Of a stretch of 64,000 bases of DNA, positions 1 through 12,244 are shown piece after piece. The position numbers and the translations under genes are program-made. The stretch comes from Tetrahymena elliotti 4EA (taxonomy: Eukaryota; Ciliophora; Oligohymenophorea; Hymenostomatida; Tetrahymenidae). Each line of letters opens with the position of its first letter. Position 1 is the stretch's first letter. Below the pieces are notes generated by a model. The model saw only the letters and a program-made list of their open reading frames with translations. It did not search any database and was not told where the DNA came from. The stretch covers positions 178,067-242,066 of the forward strand of contig JH720378.1 in the NCBI GenBank assembly GCA_000231825.2, given 5' to 3'.

Positions 1-3000
1 TACATCGCATACTTTACATAATTTATCTGGATGTTGATGTAAGCCATCTTAACATTTTATGCAATTTGTAGGCTCAGTACTATTACAAGATGAACAAGAT
101 AAATCACATTTAATACATTTCCCGTCACTTTTAAAAGATAAATTAAAATATTTAGTAGTAATATACAAATAATTTACTTCAAAAAAGATTCTTAACTGCA
201 AGTAGGTTTACATGATCCATCTGATAATAAATAGTTAATCTAGCATTACTTGCAGACCTATTTAGAAGCATCTACATATTCAGAACATCCTGGAATGAGT
301 TTTAATATTTGTTAAACTGTATTTAACTAATTAAGATTTGATCCTGATTAATAATTTGACACTAAGTAAATAGGAGTCTAAAATTAGAACAACAAAAATA
401 AATAACATTTGTTTGATTGTTTGAGCTTCTAAAGAAATTTACCTAACTGAATCGATATCGATGCTAAGCTCTCACATTATAGATTAGTAACGGCGTTTTC
501 ACTTCAGTAGTTCTTATGTTTACTTTATTCGTTTAGTGATTGTATAAAAACTCAAACTAATAGCTTCCAAAAATTATAAAATTCTATTTTTTTAGAACAA
601 ATTTGTTAAATTTTATTTTAGTAAAATAATTGTTTACCTAATGTTGGAAAAAATTTGCATCTGTAATCTTATTTATAGTCTAGTTTAGAATAAGATTCAA
701 AGTTTCACAATCATAAACAAGAATGTACTCTTAGAACATTTACACGACTATTGATTTCTATGTTTGATTTTAAATTTACATTAAATTCACTAAATTTTTA
801 TTTTCAAATTATCTATCAACATAAAGTACCAATAGTAGGCACTTACATTTCTAAAATAGGATTTCCACCAATAAATCAATAGATTTAAAAATAAAAATAA
901 ACATTGATTAAAATTTTAGTTTTTAAAAATGAAAATAGTGAGGAAACTGATTGACTATTTCTAAAAATAATTAAGTGAAAGATTTGTTTATTATCAATTT
1001 AAAATTTAATAAGATTTATGTCATGTTGTTTTCTATAAAATTTAATTGTTTTATTAAAAACAAGTTTGTGAAAAATTAAATAAAAAAATAAATTAGTTTA
1101 CATCTTCAAAATCAATAACATCTGAAAACTAATTTGAGGATTAAGATGGCAATTAAATTTATTATTACAAAACAAAGCTATCATTCACTATTTTATATTT
1201 TACCATAGAGACTTTCGCCAGAACAAATATTAACCATTTTTTCTAATTAAAAATATTCATTATTAATATAATTTCTAATTAAAAAATATTCATTATTAAT
1301 CTTATTTTGAAGTAAAAAATATTAAATTTTACACTAAGAAGATAAGCTACTAGATTTAAGTTATCAACTTTGTAGAAGTTTCCATCATCTGATATAAAAA
1401 AATTCGTGGTTTAAATAAAATATTTATTTAGATGACTAGTTATTGAGCCACTGCTTTAATCTAAGCGAGTTATATTAGTTGAAGTAAATAAGCCATTAAA
1501 TGTATCAGATGTAACTATATAATTATTATTATTTTTGGTGATTACAGACTAAGAACATATTAAGTAAAACAGTTGTCCCTTTTTTTAAAATAAATTTATA
1601 AAAATCTTAACTTGATTTATTATCAGACTAATTTTTTTAATAAATAAAAAATCTGCTAAAAAACAAGAAAAAGGAAAGCTTTATTACCATTTTTACAGGA
1701 TGGTATTATGAGCAAAGATTAGGTAACTCTGGAATACTAAACTGCTTAAAATAATTAGGTTGATTTTAAGCTAATAAATTTAAATCTAAAGTAAAATATA
1801 TTTATAAACCCAACTGAGTTAAGTATATTTTATTCTGTTTTTTAAATAAAACAAGTTAAATTTTTATTTGAATTTGTTGAGAAATGTTTTTTACATCCAT
1901 TATAAAGTATGCTAAAAATAGGGTGTTATCTAATGTCAATCCATTCAAAGAAAAACTGCTTATAATTTTGCCCTTTTTATCTACTGTGCTATAGTAAACA
2001 TTGTTAGTATCATCTTTATAAATTAAAGAACTAGTTTCCTTTTTTATAAATAGAATTAGGCTTTTATAGAAATAAATAAAAAGAATTATTTTACCTCAAT
2101 ATAAGTAATCAACACCGAGTTCATATTTATGGGAAATTACTATAAATTCAAACACCTTTAAACGATAATTGTAAAAATAAAAATAATTTTGTTTATTTTC
2201 ATAGTAAATGATCTCTTTTGTAAAATTTATAATTTATCAACCAAATTTTTATATGCCACAAAACTTGTAATTAATTTTATTTAATCAAATCTCCTTTATT
2301 ACTAATGTAAATTGCCTAATCTTATTATCCACAAAAAAATCTTTTTTTCTTTTTAATTTCATTCTGACGATTTTGTTAAATATTCATCCTCTTTAATTTC
2401 TAAGGCAGATAGATTTATTTCACTTAAAATCAAATTTGATTTCACTCTTTGTATTCTCATGTGTCATACTAAAAAAAAATCAATAGATTAAATTTACTTT
2501 TCCATTCATGTATGTGAATTAGTTAATTTTGATTTACTTTTTTTTGAGAAATAAATCAAAATATTTATTTGTTTCTTTCTGGTCAGGCCAATAATAATAC
2601 ATAGATAAATGATTCAAACTATGAAAAAATAAAAATTAAAACCTAATTAACCAAATAGATTTTTCTATCGAACTAAATTGTTTAGCTAATTTTTTGTTTT
2701 AGGGAGAAAATAAGATTTGGATTCATGAATTATTAGTTCTTATTATTTAAATTAGTCTAATATTTATATCCTGATTTAATTTATTTGTATATTCTCTTAA
2801 TTAATAGTATTTCAAAATAAATTTTATTTGTTGAATTAGTTGAATTCAAAGAAAAATACAAATAGTTAACTATTTACTTTTCATATTAACATAGAAGTTT
2901 TTTTCCTAATATCAGTGTTGGCTTTTGTTACAGATAATTTCTTTTATTAATTTTTTTAATAAAGTATGGGCAAGACAAGGTGATTTTATTTTATTAAGGG

Positions 3001-3162
3001 ATAATTTTTAAATAAAGTAAAAATATCAAAAGTCACAAAGTATGGTAATAAAAACTTACTTTTTATTTTGATAAAATAGATAGTAAATATTACACACAAA
3101 CTCAATGGAAATTGAATATACAAAGCGCAATAAAATAGTATTTTTAAAATTATCATTTTCAT
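1..3162 (-). CDS. Cysteine-rich multi-pass membrane protein A (partial, 3' end outside the window)
   Basis: Multi-exon minus-strand gene read with TAA/TAG as Gln and cut by the left edge. The proposed start is the ATG at 3160-3162; the first residues (MKMIILKILFYCALYIQF) look like a signal peptide. Downstream exons match those of gene B (5990-10963) one by one. Examples are QQKPTLILGKKLL near 2900, a YYSTVDKKGKIISSFSL exon at 1890-2040, and a Cys-r-x-x-Cys domain in the last 300 bases (DGKCIKCDLSC-type motifs, as in furin/growth-factor-receptor Cys-rich repeats). By analogy with B, the missing 3' part should encode several membrane helices. Function is unknown. This architecture (extracellular Cys-rich repeats before a C-terminal membrane bundle) belongs to a large ciliate surface-protein family. 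Amino-acid changes relative to B are mostly conservative, so the copy was probably functional at least until recently. Internal exon borders are not resolved. Confidence 0.6.
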
Positions 3163-3665
3163 AAAAAAAATTCATTTATCTCTAGTTATTTTTTTCCTTT
3201 CTCATCTTTACTTTTCTCGCAGTTTATTAATAAGACTTTAAATTACTACAGCGTTTTGGATTTTAGCAAAATATGGCTCAAATTGTTTATCATGATAAAT
3301 CCATATATTAAAAATATCAAATATTAAAGTTTATTATTTCATATAGAGATTATCTATTTAAATTTTGTCTTAAATAATATATTTTACCTATTTTTTTACA
3401 TTCCTATTTATGAAGTAAAATTTAAAATATTTCTGTATCAAGAACTAAAAAATTAAAATTTTATTTTAAATTACTTAAATAAGAAATTACTGAGAAAATT
3501 TTTAATAAAATTAGAAATATTAATTTTCACTCATATTATATACTTAAATCAAGTTACATGAGTGGAATTTATGACTATTGTCAATATTTATTCAATAATT
3601 ATCAATTATGATTTAGTATCTAAAGATCTTAATTTAGTATTAAATTTTTCTTCCAAAATTCGAAT
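3163..3665 (+). pseudogene. Remnant of a plus-strand gene divergent from gene A
   Basis: This is the counterpart of 11073-11700 beside gene B. A plus-strand frame beginning at the ATG near 3274 contains FIISYRDYLFKF, matching FIISYRDFLLYF in the other copy, but it reaches TGA within about 50 codons. Further fragments such as YDLVSKDLNLVLNFSS follow near 3600-3650. No intact product can be built. The parent family was not recognised. Confidence 0.4.
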
Positions 3666-3739
3666 GTACATTTTAAAAAGCTTACAGAGTCACAAAAATA
3701 ATACATACTCTATTATATTATAAGTTTCAATAACTCATA

Positions 3740-5417
3740 CCCCTACTCTCTAAAACTTCAGGTTTATTTTCCATGAAAAAATTGTTGATATTTTATAAAA
3801 ATAAAACACTTGGGCTTTAATAATAAGTATTGATTACCTCTGTATCTATTCTTTTTGATAATAAAATTTATAAAAAAGTTTAATTTATACTATTAATTTT
3901 TACACAAATTTCGATGAATTTTCATTTTCCACTTTGTATTTAATATAATTATTTTTAAAAAGTATATTATTCCTATTACATAATTTCTGATATTATTCTT
4001 TCATCTAATTAACGATCTTTTGCTTGTTTTGTCTGTTTACAATAAATTTTTTTATGAAAACAAATTAAATTAAATCAATTTAACCAATTATTTATGAATA
4101 CAAAGAAAAACAATATATTCTCATAAATTTGTAAAATTAATAAAATAAAAAACTGAGTTAGATTTGTAATTTGAGATGGATATTGAATAGGATAAGATTT
4201 AATAATTAAAATAGTTAAATATCAAAAAATGTAAAGCAGTAATATTGAAGGAGGAAGGAAAGAGCGTATATTTTATCTCAAAAGAGTTAAATCTGGATAA
4301 AAATTAAGTAAAAGGTATACTTAACAAGTTTGATGAATATGGATTTGAGGCACAAGAATAAAGGTCGAGAGAAGATCATCAATGATTCAAATAAAGATTA
4401 ATTTATGGAAGTGATATAAACTGAGTAAGCAATACCATTTAAAAATTTAAGCAAGTAAATTAAATCATCAATGGATATTGAATGCTCAGAATCCACATTA
4501 AGAAGAGAATTGAATAAGAAGGAAGATTCTTAATTCCATAATGAGTTCCTAATCTAACTTAACAATAAATTGAGAATAGGTTAACATTCTGCAGGGAGCA
4601 TTTCAGAAGGAAATCTGGATTCACAGATGAATGTCGATTTTATTTAAATCAACAGACTAAAAAGGTTTATGTGATCAAAGGATAAAAAAGACCAAGCAAA
4701 GCTAAATAAAACCCAGATTACTCCAAATTAATTTGGGGAGCAATTTGCAATATTGGAAAAATTAACATCTAAATTATTGAAGAAAATACAGTTAATTCCT
4801 AAGTCTAGCAAACATATTAAAAAACTTTATCAATGATTAATAATGGTAAAAATGTAAATGCACAAATCAGTGGTATTTCATGTAGGATGGAGCCTCAGCT
4901 CATCTTCCCAAGATCCACTAAGAGTATCTATAAAATAATGATTTGAAGATCCATACCCACTCTGCAAACTCTCCTGATTTCAATCCAATTAAAACCATTT
5001 GGAGTTACCTGAAATAAGATATTGAATAATATGAACCAACAAACAAAGTAGAACTAAGAAATTTAATTTTAAAATCATGGAGCAACTTAGATTCATAAAT
5101 TATTAAAAATTGTATAAAGCATTTAAAACAACGTATAATGAAGGTACGTGGTGAAAAAGGAATTTATGTTCATGAGTGAAATATTATTTTTTATTTAGTC
5201 TGACTGATTATGAGTTGAAAATTGCAATAATTATTCAATTTCTACATTTTTGCATAAAACCAAATATTGTAATTTGATCTAAATATTGTATATGAAGAAG
5301 TTAAACAATTGATACAAGTGTGATAAATATACCAATTTAAAGCTAACATCATGTTCATTCTAAATATTTTGTTGAAATTGACATATCATTTAACAATAAA
5401 ATTTTCAGGAGTAGGGG
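3740..5417 (+). mobile_element. Decayed Tc1/mariner transposon with terminal inverted repeats
   Basis: The element is bounded by inverted repeats: CCCCTACTC at 3740-3748 and GAGTAGGGG at 5409-5417, with weaker matching (AAAA tract) just inside. A TA dinucleotide lies directly outside each end (3738-3739 and 5418-5419), the target duplication expected of Tc1/mariner elements. Inside is a broken transposase with two helix-turn-helix segments and the DDE catalytic motifs. The total length of about 1.68 kb is typical of the superfamily. The element lies between the two copies of the gene A/B duplication. It cannot move by itself because its transposase is interrupted. Confidence 0.88.
4225..5179 (+). 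pseudogene. Tc1/mariner-type DDE transposase, frameshifted
   Basis: Read in ciliate code, successive frames give the parts of a Tc1-like transposase in the right order. First is a helix-turn-helix (ILKEEGKSVYFISKELNLDK, about 4240), then a second one (NLSKQIKSSMDIECSESTLR, about 4450). Next come the first catalytic Asp (SGFTDECRFYLN, about 4615), the second (FMQDGASAHLPKIH, about 4880) and the characteristic SPDFNPIKTIWSYLKQ (about 4975). The end is TGA at 5177-5179. At least three frame changes and internal TGA codons separate these parts, so the gene is dead. In Tetrahymena such elements are largely confined to germline-limited DNA; whether this stretch is germline-limited cannot be told from the sequence. 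Confidence 0.85.
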
Positions 5418-5989
5418 TATGAATTTTTGAAAGGAATGATATGTTGTAAAAAAATGTCTCACGAATTTTGTAAATAAATAAAAAATTTTTATTGATTTAG
5501 AAACGCTTTATCGTAAACAGTGTGTATGAGAAGAATTTATAATTTTTTATCATTTGTAAAATAAATCAATGCTTTAGAATGCTAGTTTTTTGATTATCAT
5601 TCATTATTTCAATGCATTTTATTTTGAATACTAGAAATAAGATATTAGAATTATTTTTTGTATCTAAATAAACAGGATTGAATAATTACCATCTTAAAAA
5701 GTATTGATTAAAACAATTGGTAAATTTGTTGTTTTAAAAATTTAATTTTAATAGAAAACTTGATTTTTCAGAATTATTATTTCTAAACAAATTTCATATT
5801 TTTATAATCCATATATTTTTATTCTTTAAACGATTGAAAAATATTTAGAGATAATTTTGATAAAAAATGATGTTTAATTAAAGATTCTCAATTTGAGTAA
5901 AGAAATTGAGCAGAATTAGATATAATTACAATATATTTTATAAAGGTAATATAAATATTTTCAAATAATAATTGTTTTTTTAGTATGAG

Positions 5990-8900
5990 TCATTCATTAA
6001 CTTATTTCTTAAAAATATCTTTTTAGGTGGTTTATTTGGAATATCTTTTTTTATGATTTGGTAAATCGAATTCATAGTTTTTGAAAAAACTACTTTTGGA
6101 GAAAGTTGAATTTAATGCATTTTAGGTTAAGTTATTCTCAGAGCTCAGGTTTTGTTTGGCAATAGCTTCTTTTTTCTTTTACTTTTCTTTGAGTTTGTTT
6201 TTTACAAATAAGAATAACTCAACTATTAAAACCATAAGTAAATGAAAGGTTAAATATAGCATAATAATTTAAAGATTTATTAAAAAAGAATAACTAACAT
6301 CATCCAAAGTTGATGCATAATCATTAATATTAGATCTTGTACCATAATAGCTCAAAATAAAGAATTAAATATAGAGTCCTAACCAAAGCAGAGAGTCAAT
6401 AAGAAAGTAAAAATTAGTCAATCTAGAATAAAATGGCATAAATCTGATTACTATAATCAATAAAGCTAGTTGTAAGGTAATAGCTAAAATACCAGAAATT
6501 TTCCAATTAAAGCTAAATTGTAAGAAGCATAAAGGAACTAGGAAACACTCATAGAATAAATAAATGATCATGAAGTTTCTTCTATATTAGCATTCAAAAA
6601 TAGCATCATTTTATATTTTTTTTCTAGTTATTTCATAAAAATTATATGTTTGTTCTTTAGACTTTGGGAAATTTAGGAATTTATATTAGTATAGTAGTAT
6701 CAAAATAGTAATTGGTATAAAAATTAGTATTAAAGTAATTTATATTCCTATTTAGTTACTGTCAAAGTTTAGGTAGAATTATTTAAATTATTAATTGATT
6801 CCTATAGCAAACATAACCATCACAAGCTAAAAATATTAGATTACAAAACCTGAGAATAATTTATCATAAATCCAAGTTGAAATCTATAAACTTTTTTGGT
6901 TCTTAAGTTTTAACAGTAGGTAGTAAAAAATAATAAAAACTGTAAGACATATCAAAAATAAGATTAAAGCTTAACCACTTGTCTGTAAAATATTATAAGA
7001 GATGTCTAATTGTTAGTATTTTTAATTTTAGTATTCACTACTGTTTTTATTTATTAATGAGAACACATTCAATATTCCGAAAGATTTAGAAGGACATTAA
7101 TCTAGATATTATTAAATTATAATTAATTAATTATTTAAAAATCACTTAATTGAGTTTAAATGTTATTTACCTTTAATTACATTTAAGGGTGAATAAATTT
7201 GTAAGGGCAATGCTACATTAACAATAAGTAGATAGCTTAGTTTAAAACAAGTAATACCATTTATCGAGATCCCAATACTGGAAGAAGATAACATATTTTG
7301 AATGGAGCTTAAAAAAGTTGTACTAGCAAAAGCAGCTTAGGATGAACTCTTTGCTTATTGAGTAACTTCATCAATAACACCTTAACTAAATGTGTTAGAT
7401 TTGTATGAAAGATATTATTATACACATTTTTAATTATCAAATTAATAGCCTTCTTAGCAAATACACTTTTATCCATCTATCTTAAAACCGCTATTTACAT
7501 CGCATACTTTACATAGTTTATCTGGATGTGAATATAAGCCATCTTAACATTTTAAACAACTCGTAGGCTCAACACTATTACATGACGAACAAGATAAATC
7601 ACATTTAATACATTTTCCGTCACTTTTAAAAGATAAATTTAAATATTTAGTTACAATATTCCAATAATTTACTTTAAAAAAGATTCTTAACTGCAAGTAG
7701 GTTTACATAATCCATCTGATAATAAATAGTTAATCTAGCATTACTTGCAAACCTATTAAGAAACATCAACATATTCAGAACATCCAGGAATAAAATTTAA
7801 TATTTGTTAAACTGTATTCAACTAATTTAAACAATTTGCTGCTTAACAATTTTACACTAAGTAAATAGGTGTCTAAACAAAAAAAATAAATAAAATATGT
7901 TTGATGCCTCTAAAGTAATTTACCTGGCTGAAGCGAAATCTATGCTAAGCTCTCACATTATAGATTAATAAAGGTGCGTTTAATTCTGTAGTTTTTATGT
8001 TTACTTTATTTGTTTAGTGGTTGTATAAAAACTCAAATTAATAACTTCCATAAAATATAAAATTCTATTTTTTAGAAAGAATTTGTTAAATTCTGTTTTA
8101 GTAAAATAATTGTTTACCTAATGTTGGAAAAAATTTGAATTTGTAATCTAATTTATTGTCTTGTTTAGAATAAGATTCAAAGTTTCACAATCATAAACAA
8201 GAATGTAATCTTTGAACATTTAAGCGATTATTGATTTCTATATTTCATTTTAAATTTAATATTTTCAAATAATCTACCAACATAAAGTACCAATATAGGT
8301 ACATACATTTCTGAAATATTTTTTTTGAATGTTTTAAATAGTACTGACTAACTTATTTCGATATTCCACAAAAATAAAAATAACTTATCTTTAAAAAAAT
8401 CTTTCACCAACAAATCAATAAATTTAAAAATAAAAATATATTATTAAAGATTTTAGTTGTTAAAAATGAGAATAGCGAGGAGACTGAACAACATTAATTT
8501 CTAAAAATAATTTATTTAAAATTGATGAAAATATTTATTAAAATTAGTTATTGTTAACAATATTTTTAATAATTTGTTCATTGAAAAAAAATATTTGAAT
8601 TATCAATTTAAATTTTAATGACAATTTATTTTAGGTAATTAATATATCAATCAAGTAAGTAAGTAATTAAATAGTAAATTAAATATTTTTAAATTATTTG
8701 TTAATTATCAATTTAAAATTTAATGAAGATTTATTTTAGATAATTAATGAATACATCAATTGAATAGTTAATTAAAAAATCAGTTTCTTAAAAATTGAAT
8801 AAAAAAATAAATTAGTTTACATCTTCAAAATCAATAGCATCTGAATATAAATTTGAGGATTAACCCATTTATGGCAATTCAATTTTATTTTACAAAACGA

Positions 8901-10963
8901 AGCTATCATTCACTATTTTATATTTTGCTATAGAGATTTTTGCAAGAACAAATATTAACCATTTTTTCTAATCAAAAGTATTGATTAATATTATTTTTAA
9001 GTAAAAAAAATTTAATTTTACACTAAGAAGATAAGCCTCAACATTTAAGTTATCAACTTTGTAGAAATTTCCATCATCACTTACAAAAAAATCGGTGGTT
9101 TAAATAAAATACTTATTGAAGTGATTAGTTATTTAGCTACTACTTTAATCTAAGTCAGTTTTATTAGTTGAAGTAAATAAATCATTAAATGTATTTGATG
9201 TAACTATATAATTATTATTATTTTTGGTGATTACAGACTAAGAACATATTAAGTAAAACAGCTGTCCCTTTTTTAAAATAAATTTATAAAAATCTTAATA
9301 TGATTTTAAATCAGACTAATTTTTTTAATAAATAAAAAATCTGCTAAAAAACAAGAAAAGTAAAGCTTGATTACCATTTTTACAGGATGGTATTAAGAGC
9401 AAGGATAAGCTGGAATATTAAACTACTTAAAATAATTAGGTTGATTTTAAGCTAGTAAATTTAAATCTAAAGTAAAATATATAGATAAACCCAACTTAGT
9501 GAAGTATATTTTATTCTGTTTTTTATATAAAAAAAGTTAAATGTTTATTTGAATTTGTTGAGAAATGTTTTTTACATCCACTATAAAGTATGCTAAAAAT
9601 AGGGTGTTATTTATTGTCAACCCGCTTAAAGAAAAACTGCTTATAATTTTGCCCTATTTATCAACTGTACTGTAATAAACATAATTAGTATCGTCCATAT
9701 AAATTAAAGAACTAGTTTCCTTTTTTATAAATAGTATTAGGCTTTTATAGAAATAAATAAAAAAAAAGAATCATTTTACTTCAATATAAGTAATCAACAA
9801 GGTGTTCATATTTATGGGAAACTATTATAAACTCAAGCATCTTTAAACAATAATTGTAATAATAAAAATAATTTAGTTTATTTTCATAGTAAATGATCTT
9901 TTAATTATTTTGTCAAATTTTATAATTTATCAATCAAATCGTTATATGCAAAACTTATAATTAACTTTATTTAATCAAATCTCTTAGAACTAGTAAGTAA
10001 TGCAAATTGTCTAATCTTATTATCCACAAAATAAACTTTTTTTCTTTTTAATTTCATTTTGTTTTATTTTCTCTTTAATTTCCAAAGCCTAAAATTTATT
10101 CATTAAAACTTAAATTTGATTTTACTCTTTGTAATCTAATGTAATAGAATGTAATATAAGAAGAAAAATCAATAGATTACATTTAATTTTCTATTCATTT
10201 GAATGATATTGTCATTTACATTTTTTGGGTGATTGTAATTAATAGATAAAAGAATCAAACTATTAAAAGAATAATAATGAACCAAATAAATTTTTTTGTA
10301 AAAGTATACTTAAAATGTAGAAGTCTATATCTGCTATATTTGTTTATTTATCTTGTAATTATTATAAGAAGAGATTAACTGTTAAATAGAATAAATACCA
10401 ATATCAGTATCAATTCAATAAGATTTATTGATTTTCTTTTGGGTTTAGGGAAAATTTAATTTAGATCTGAGATTAGATTCAACGAACAAACTAGATAGTT
10501 TAGTTTATTTACAGTTTAAGTAAGATTAGATTCATGTATTATTAGTTCTTATTTAAATTAATCAAATATTTATATCCTGATTTAATTTATTTGTGTCTCT
10601 TCTTAATTAATAATAGTTCAAAATAAATTTTATTCATTTAATTGAAAAGCTAGAAGAAAGGTAAAGATAGCTAGCTATTTACTTTTCATATTAATATAGA
10701 AGTTTTTTGCCTAAAATCAGTGTTGGTTTTTATTACAGCATTATTTCTTTTATTAATTTATATAATAAAGCATTCGTGAGATAAAAGGAAATTTTATTTT
10801 ATAAAGGGATTTTTTAAATCAAGCAAAAATAAAAGCAAATTATGGTAATAAAAATCTACTTTTTATGTGAATAAAAAAGATAGCAACTTTTGTACACCAA
10901 CTGAATCGAAAAAGTATTTACACAATCTGATAAAATTAATATTTTTAAAATTATCATTTTCAT
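5990..10963 (-). CDS. Cysteine-rich seven-helix-type membrane protein B
   Basis: Complete multi-exon minus-strand gene. The proposed start is the ATG at 10961-10963 (MKMIILKIL, signal-peptide-like) and the end is TGA at 5990-5992. The middle encodes Cys-rich repeats (DGKCIKCDLSCSSCN, LCKVCDVNSGFKIDGQKC, KCICQEGYQFDNQKC) at about 7450-7850. Next is a long exon of about 6310-7130 with several hydrophobic helices (LILFLICLTVFIIFYYLLL, IGIQITLILIFIPITILILL, ISGILAITLQLALLIIVI). A final exon gives a charged Ser/Asn-rich tail. The exon joint near 7120-7180 is clear (NVIK then DQCPSKSFG). The order extracellular Cys-rich domain, membrane bundle, cytoplasmic tail suggests a surface receptor or antigen-like protein, but ligand and role are unknown. 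Gene A is a close paralogue. The 5' exons between 8300 and 10900 are located only by similarity to A. Confidence 0.7.
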
Positions 10964-11567
10964 AAAAAAATTAATTTATTTCTAGTATTTTTTTCCTTTT
11001 TTGTTTTCTTTTTAATAGCAGTTTATTAATATGTCAATTACTTAAACTTTTTGGATTTCAGCGAAATATAATATGCTCAAATTTTTTATTATGATAAATC
11101 TAAATGCTATTAAAAACCAAATATTAAAGAATTTTATTATTTCATATAGAGATTTTCTATTATATTTTGTCTCTAATAATATATGTAATCTATTTTTTTA
11201 CATTACTTTTTATGAAATAAAATTTAAAATATTTCTGATTTTAAAAAGATTACTTAAATAAGAAATTATTGAGAAAGTTTTAAATCAAATTAGAAATATT
11301 AATCTTCACTCTTTTTTATAAGCTAAATTTCAAATATTTCTAATCAAGAACTACAACAATTTGTTTTAAATAGATTACTCAAATAAGAAATACTTGAGAA
11401 AATTTTTTTAAAAATTAGAAATATTAATCTTCATTCAGATTATTAACTTAAATCAAGTAATTTGAGCAGAATTAATAACTATAATCAAACTATTCAATAA
11501 TTATCAATTAATAGTTATGATTTAGTATCTAAATATCTTAATTTAACATTAAATTTCTCTCCATACG
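7494..11567. repeat. Direct duplication, copy 2
   Basis: This block matches 1-3665 in the same orientation. It covers the Cys-rich exons of gene B, all its 5' exons and the start of the neighbouring plus-strand remnant. Both coding and non-coding parts are recognisably similar, so the duplication is recent relative to intron decay. The 3' membrane exons of B (5990-7130) lie outside the visible match only because copy 1 is cut by the window edge. Confidence 0.85.
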
Positions 11568-11721
11568 ATATAAACGAAAAGTCCTATTAAAATTTATAAA
11601 TTGCTTAAAGTTTTCATAAAGTTTATAAAATTAGTACAGCTAAAATACTATCAACTATCTCAACCTTCAGTTATGCTGGTATTTTACGCAAATATAAAAT
11701 TTTTATTGAATGATATTTAAT
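11073..11721 (+). pseudogene. Plus-strand gene remnant, first of two related copies
   Basis: A frame starting at ATG 11073 stays open in ciliate code for about 215 codons. It contains a short internal repeat (LLKQEIIEKVL..RNINLHS and LLKQEILEKIF..RNINLHS) and LSINSYDLVSKYLNLTLNFS. The last part is out of frame with its relative downstream: a different frame at 11612-11705 gives KVFIKFIKLVQLKYYQLSQP, which matches KVFIEYRKLIKLNYYELSQP at about 12110. This indicates a frameshift. The frame ends at TGA after ATT TTT ATT GAA. Function is unknown, and the family was not recognised. Confidence 0.4.
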
Positions 11722-11751
11722 AAATAGAAATATTTTATATGAAAAATGGTG

Positions 11752-12244
11752 TATTAGTTTTCATTTTTTAATCAAGCAGAATATAAATTTTAGTAAATAA
11801 ATATTACAATACGTTCTAATTTTGATTTACATTTATATTATTATCAAATCTTAAAAGATGTGAATTCGATAAGAAATTATTGTGAATCTTTCTATTTTGA
11901 GTAGCTTAACAATATTATTTTAAACTTGAAGGCAACAAGAATATCCAGTGAAATGAGAGGAATTTATGATTATCCTGCTACTTTCAAAAGCTTTCCTATT
12001 CTTGACTCTCATTTAATAGTTCGCTTCCTAAAATAAATCTTAAATTTCTCTCTAGAAAATATTGATAATAATGCTCTCAGAAGATTTTTAGAGGTTTATA
12101 AAGTTTTCATAGAGTATAGAAAATTAATTAAGTTAAATTACTATGAACTCTCTCAGCCACCAGTTATGCTTGCATTTTACACTCAAATAGGACCTGAATT
12201 ACCTATAAACCCATACTAGGTGTATACTGACTTATTCTTTGAAT
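11752..12244 (+). pseudogene. Plus-strand gene remnant, second related copy (3' exon)
   Basis: A continuous frame of about 160 codons ends at TGA 12242-12244. It holds RGIYDYPATFKSFPILDSHL, then LKQILNFSLENIDNNALRRF and QPPVMLAFYTQIGPELPINP. It is better preserved than the copy at 11073-11721, to which it is clearly related, and may be the last exon of a gene rather than a dead copy. No upstream exon with a start codon was found between the two copies. Function is unknown. Confidence 0.4.

Larger units (their letters stand above)
1..3665. repeat. Direct duplication, copy 1
   Basis: This block aligns collinearly with 7494-11567 over its whole length, in introns as well as exons; for example, both copies begin with the string tacatcgcatactttacata. 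It carries gene A and the first part of a divergent plus-strand remnant. Similarity fades near 3665, about 75 bp before the left end of the Tc1 element. Copy 2 is longer because of small insertions, mostly in introns. Confidence 0.85.
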
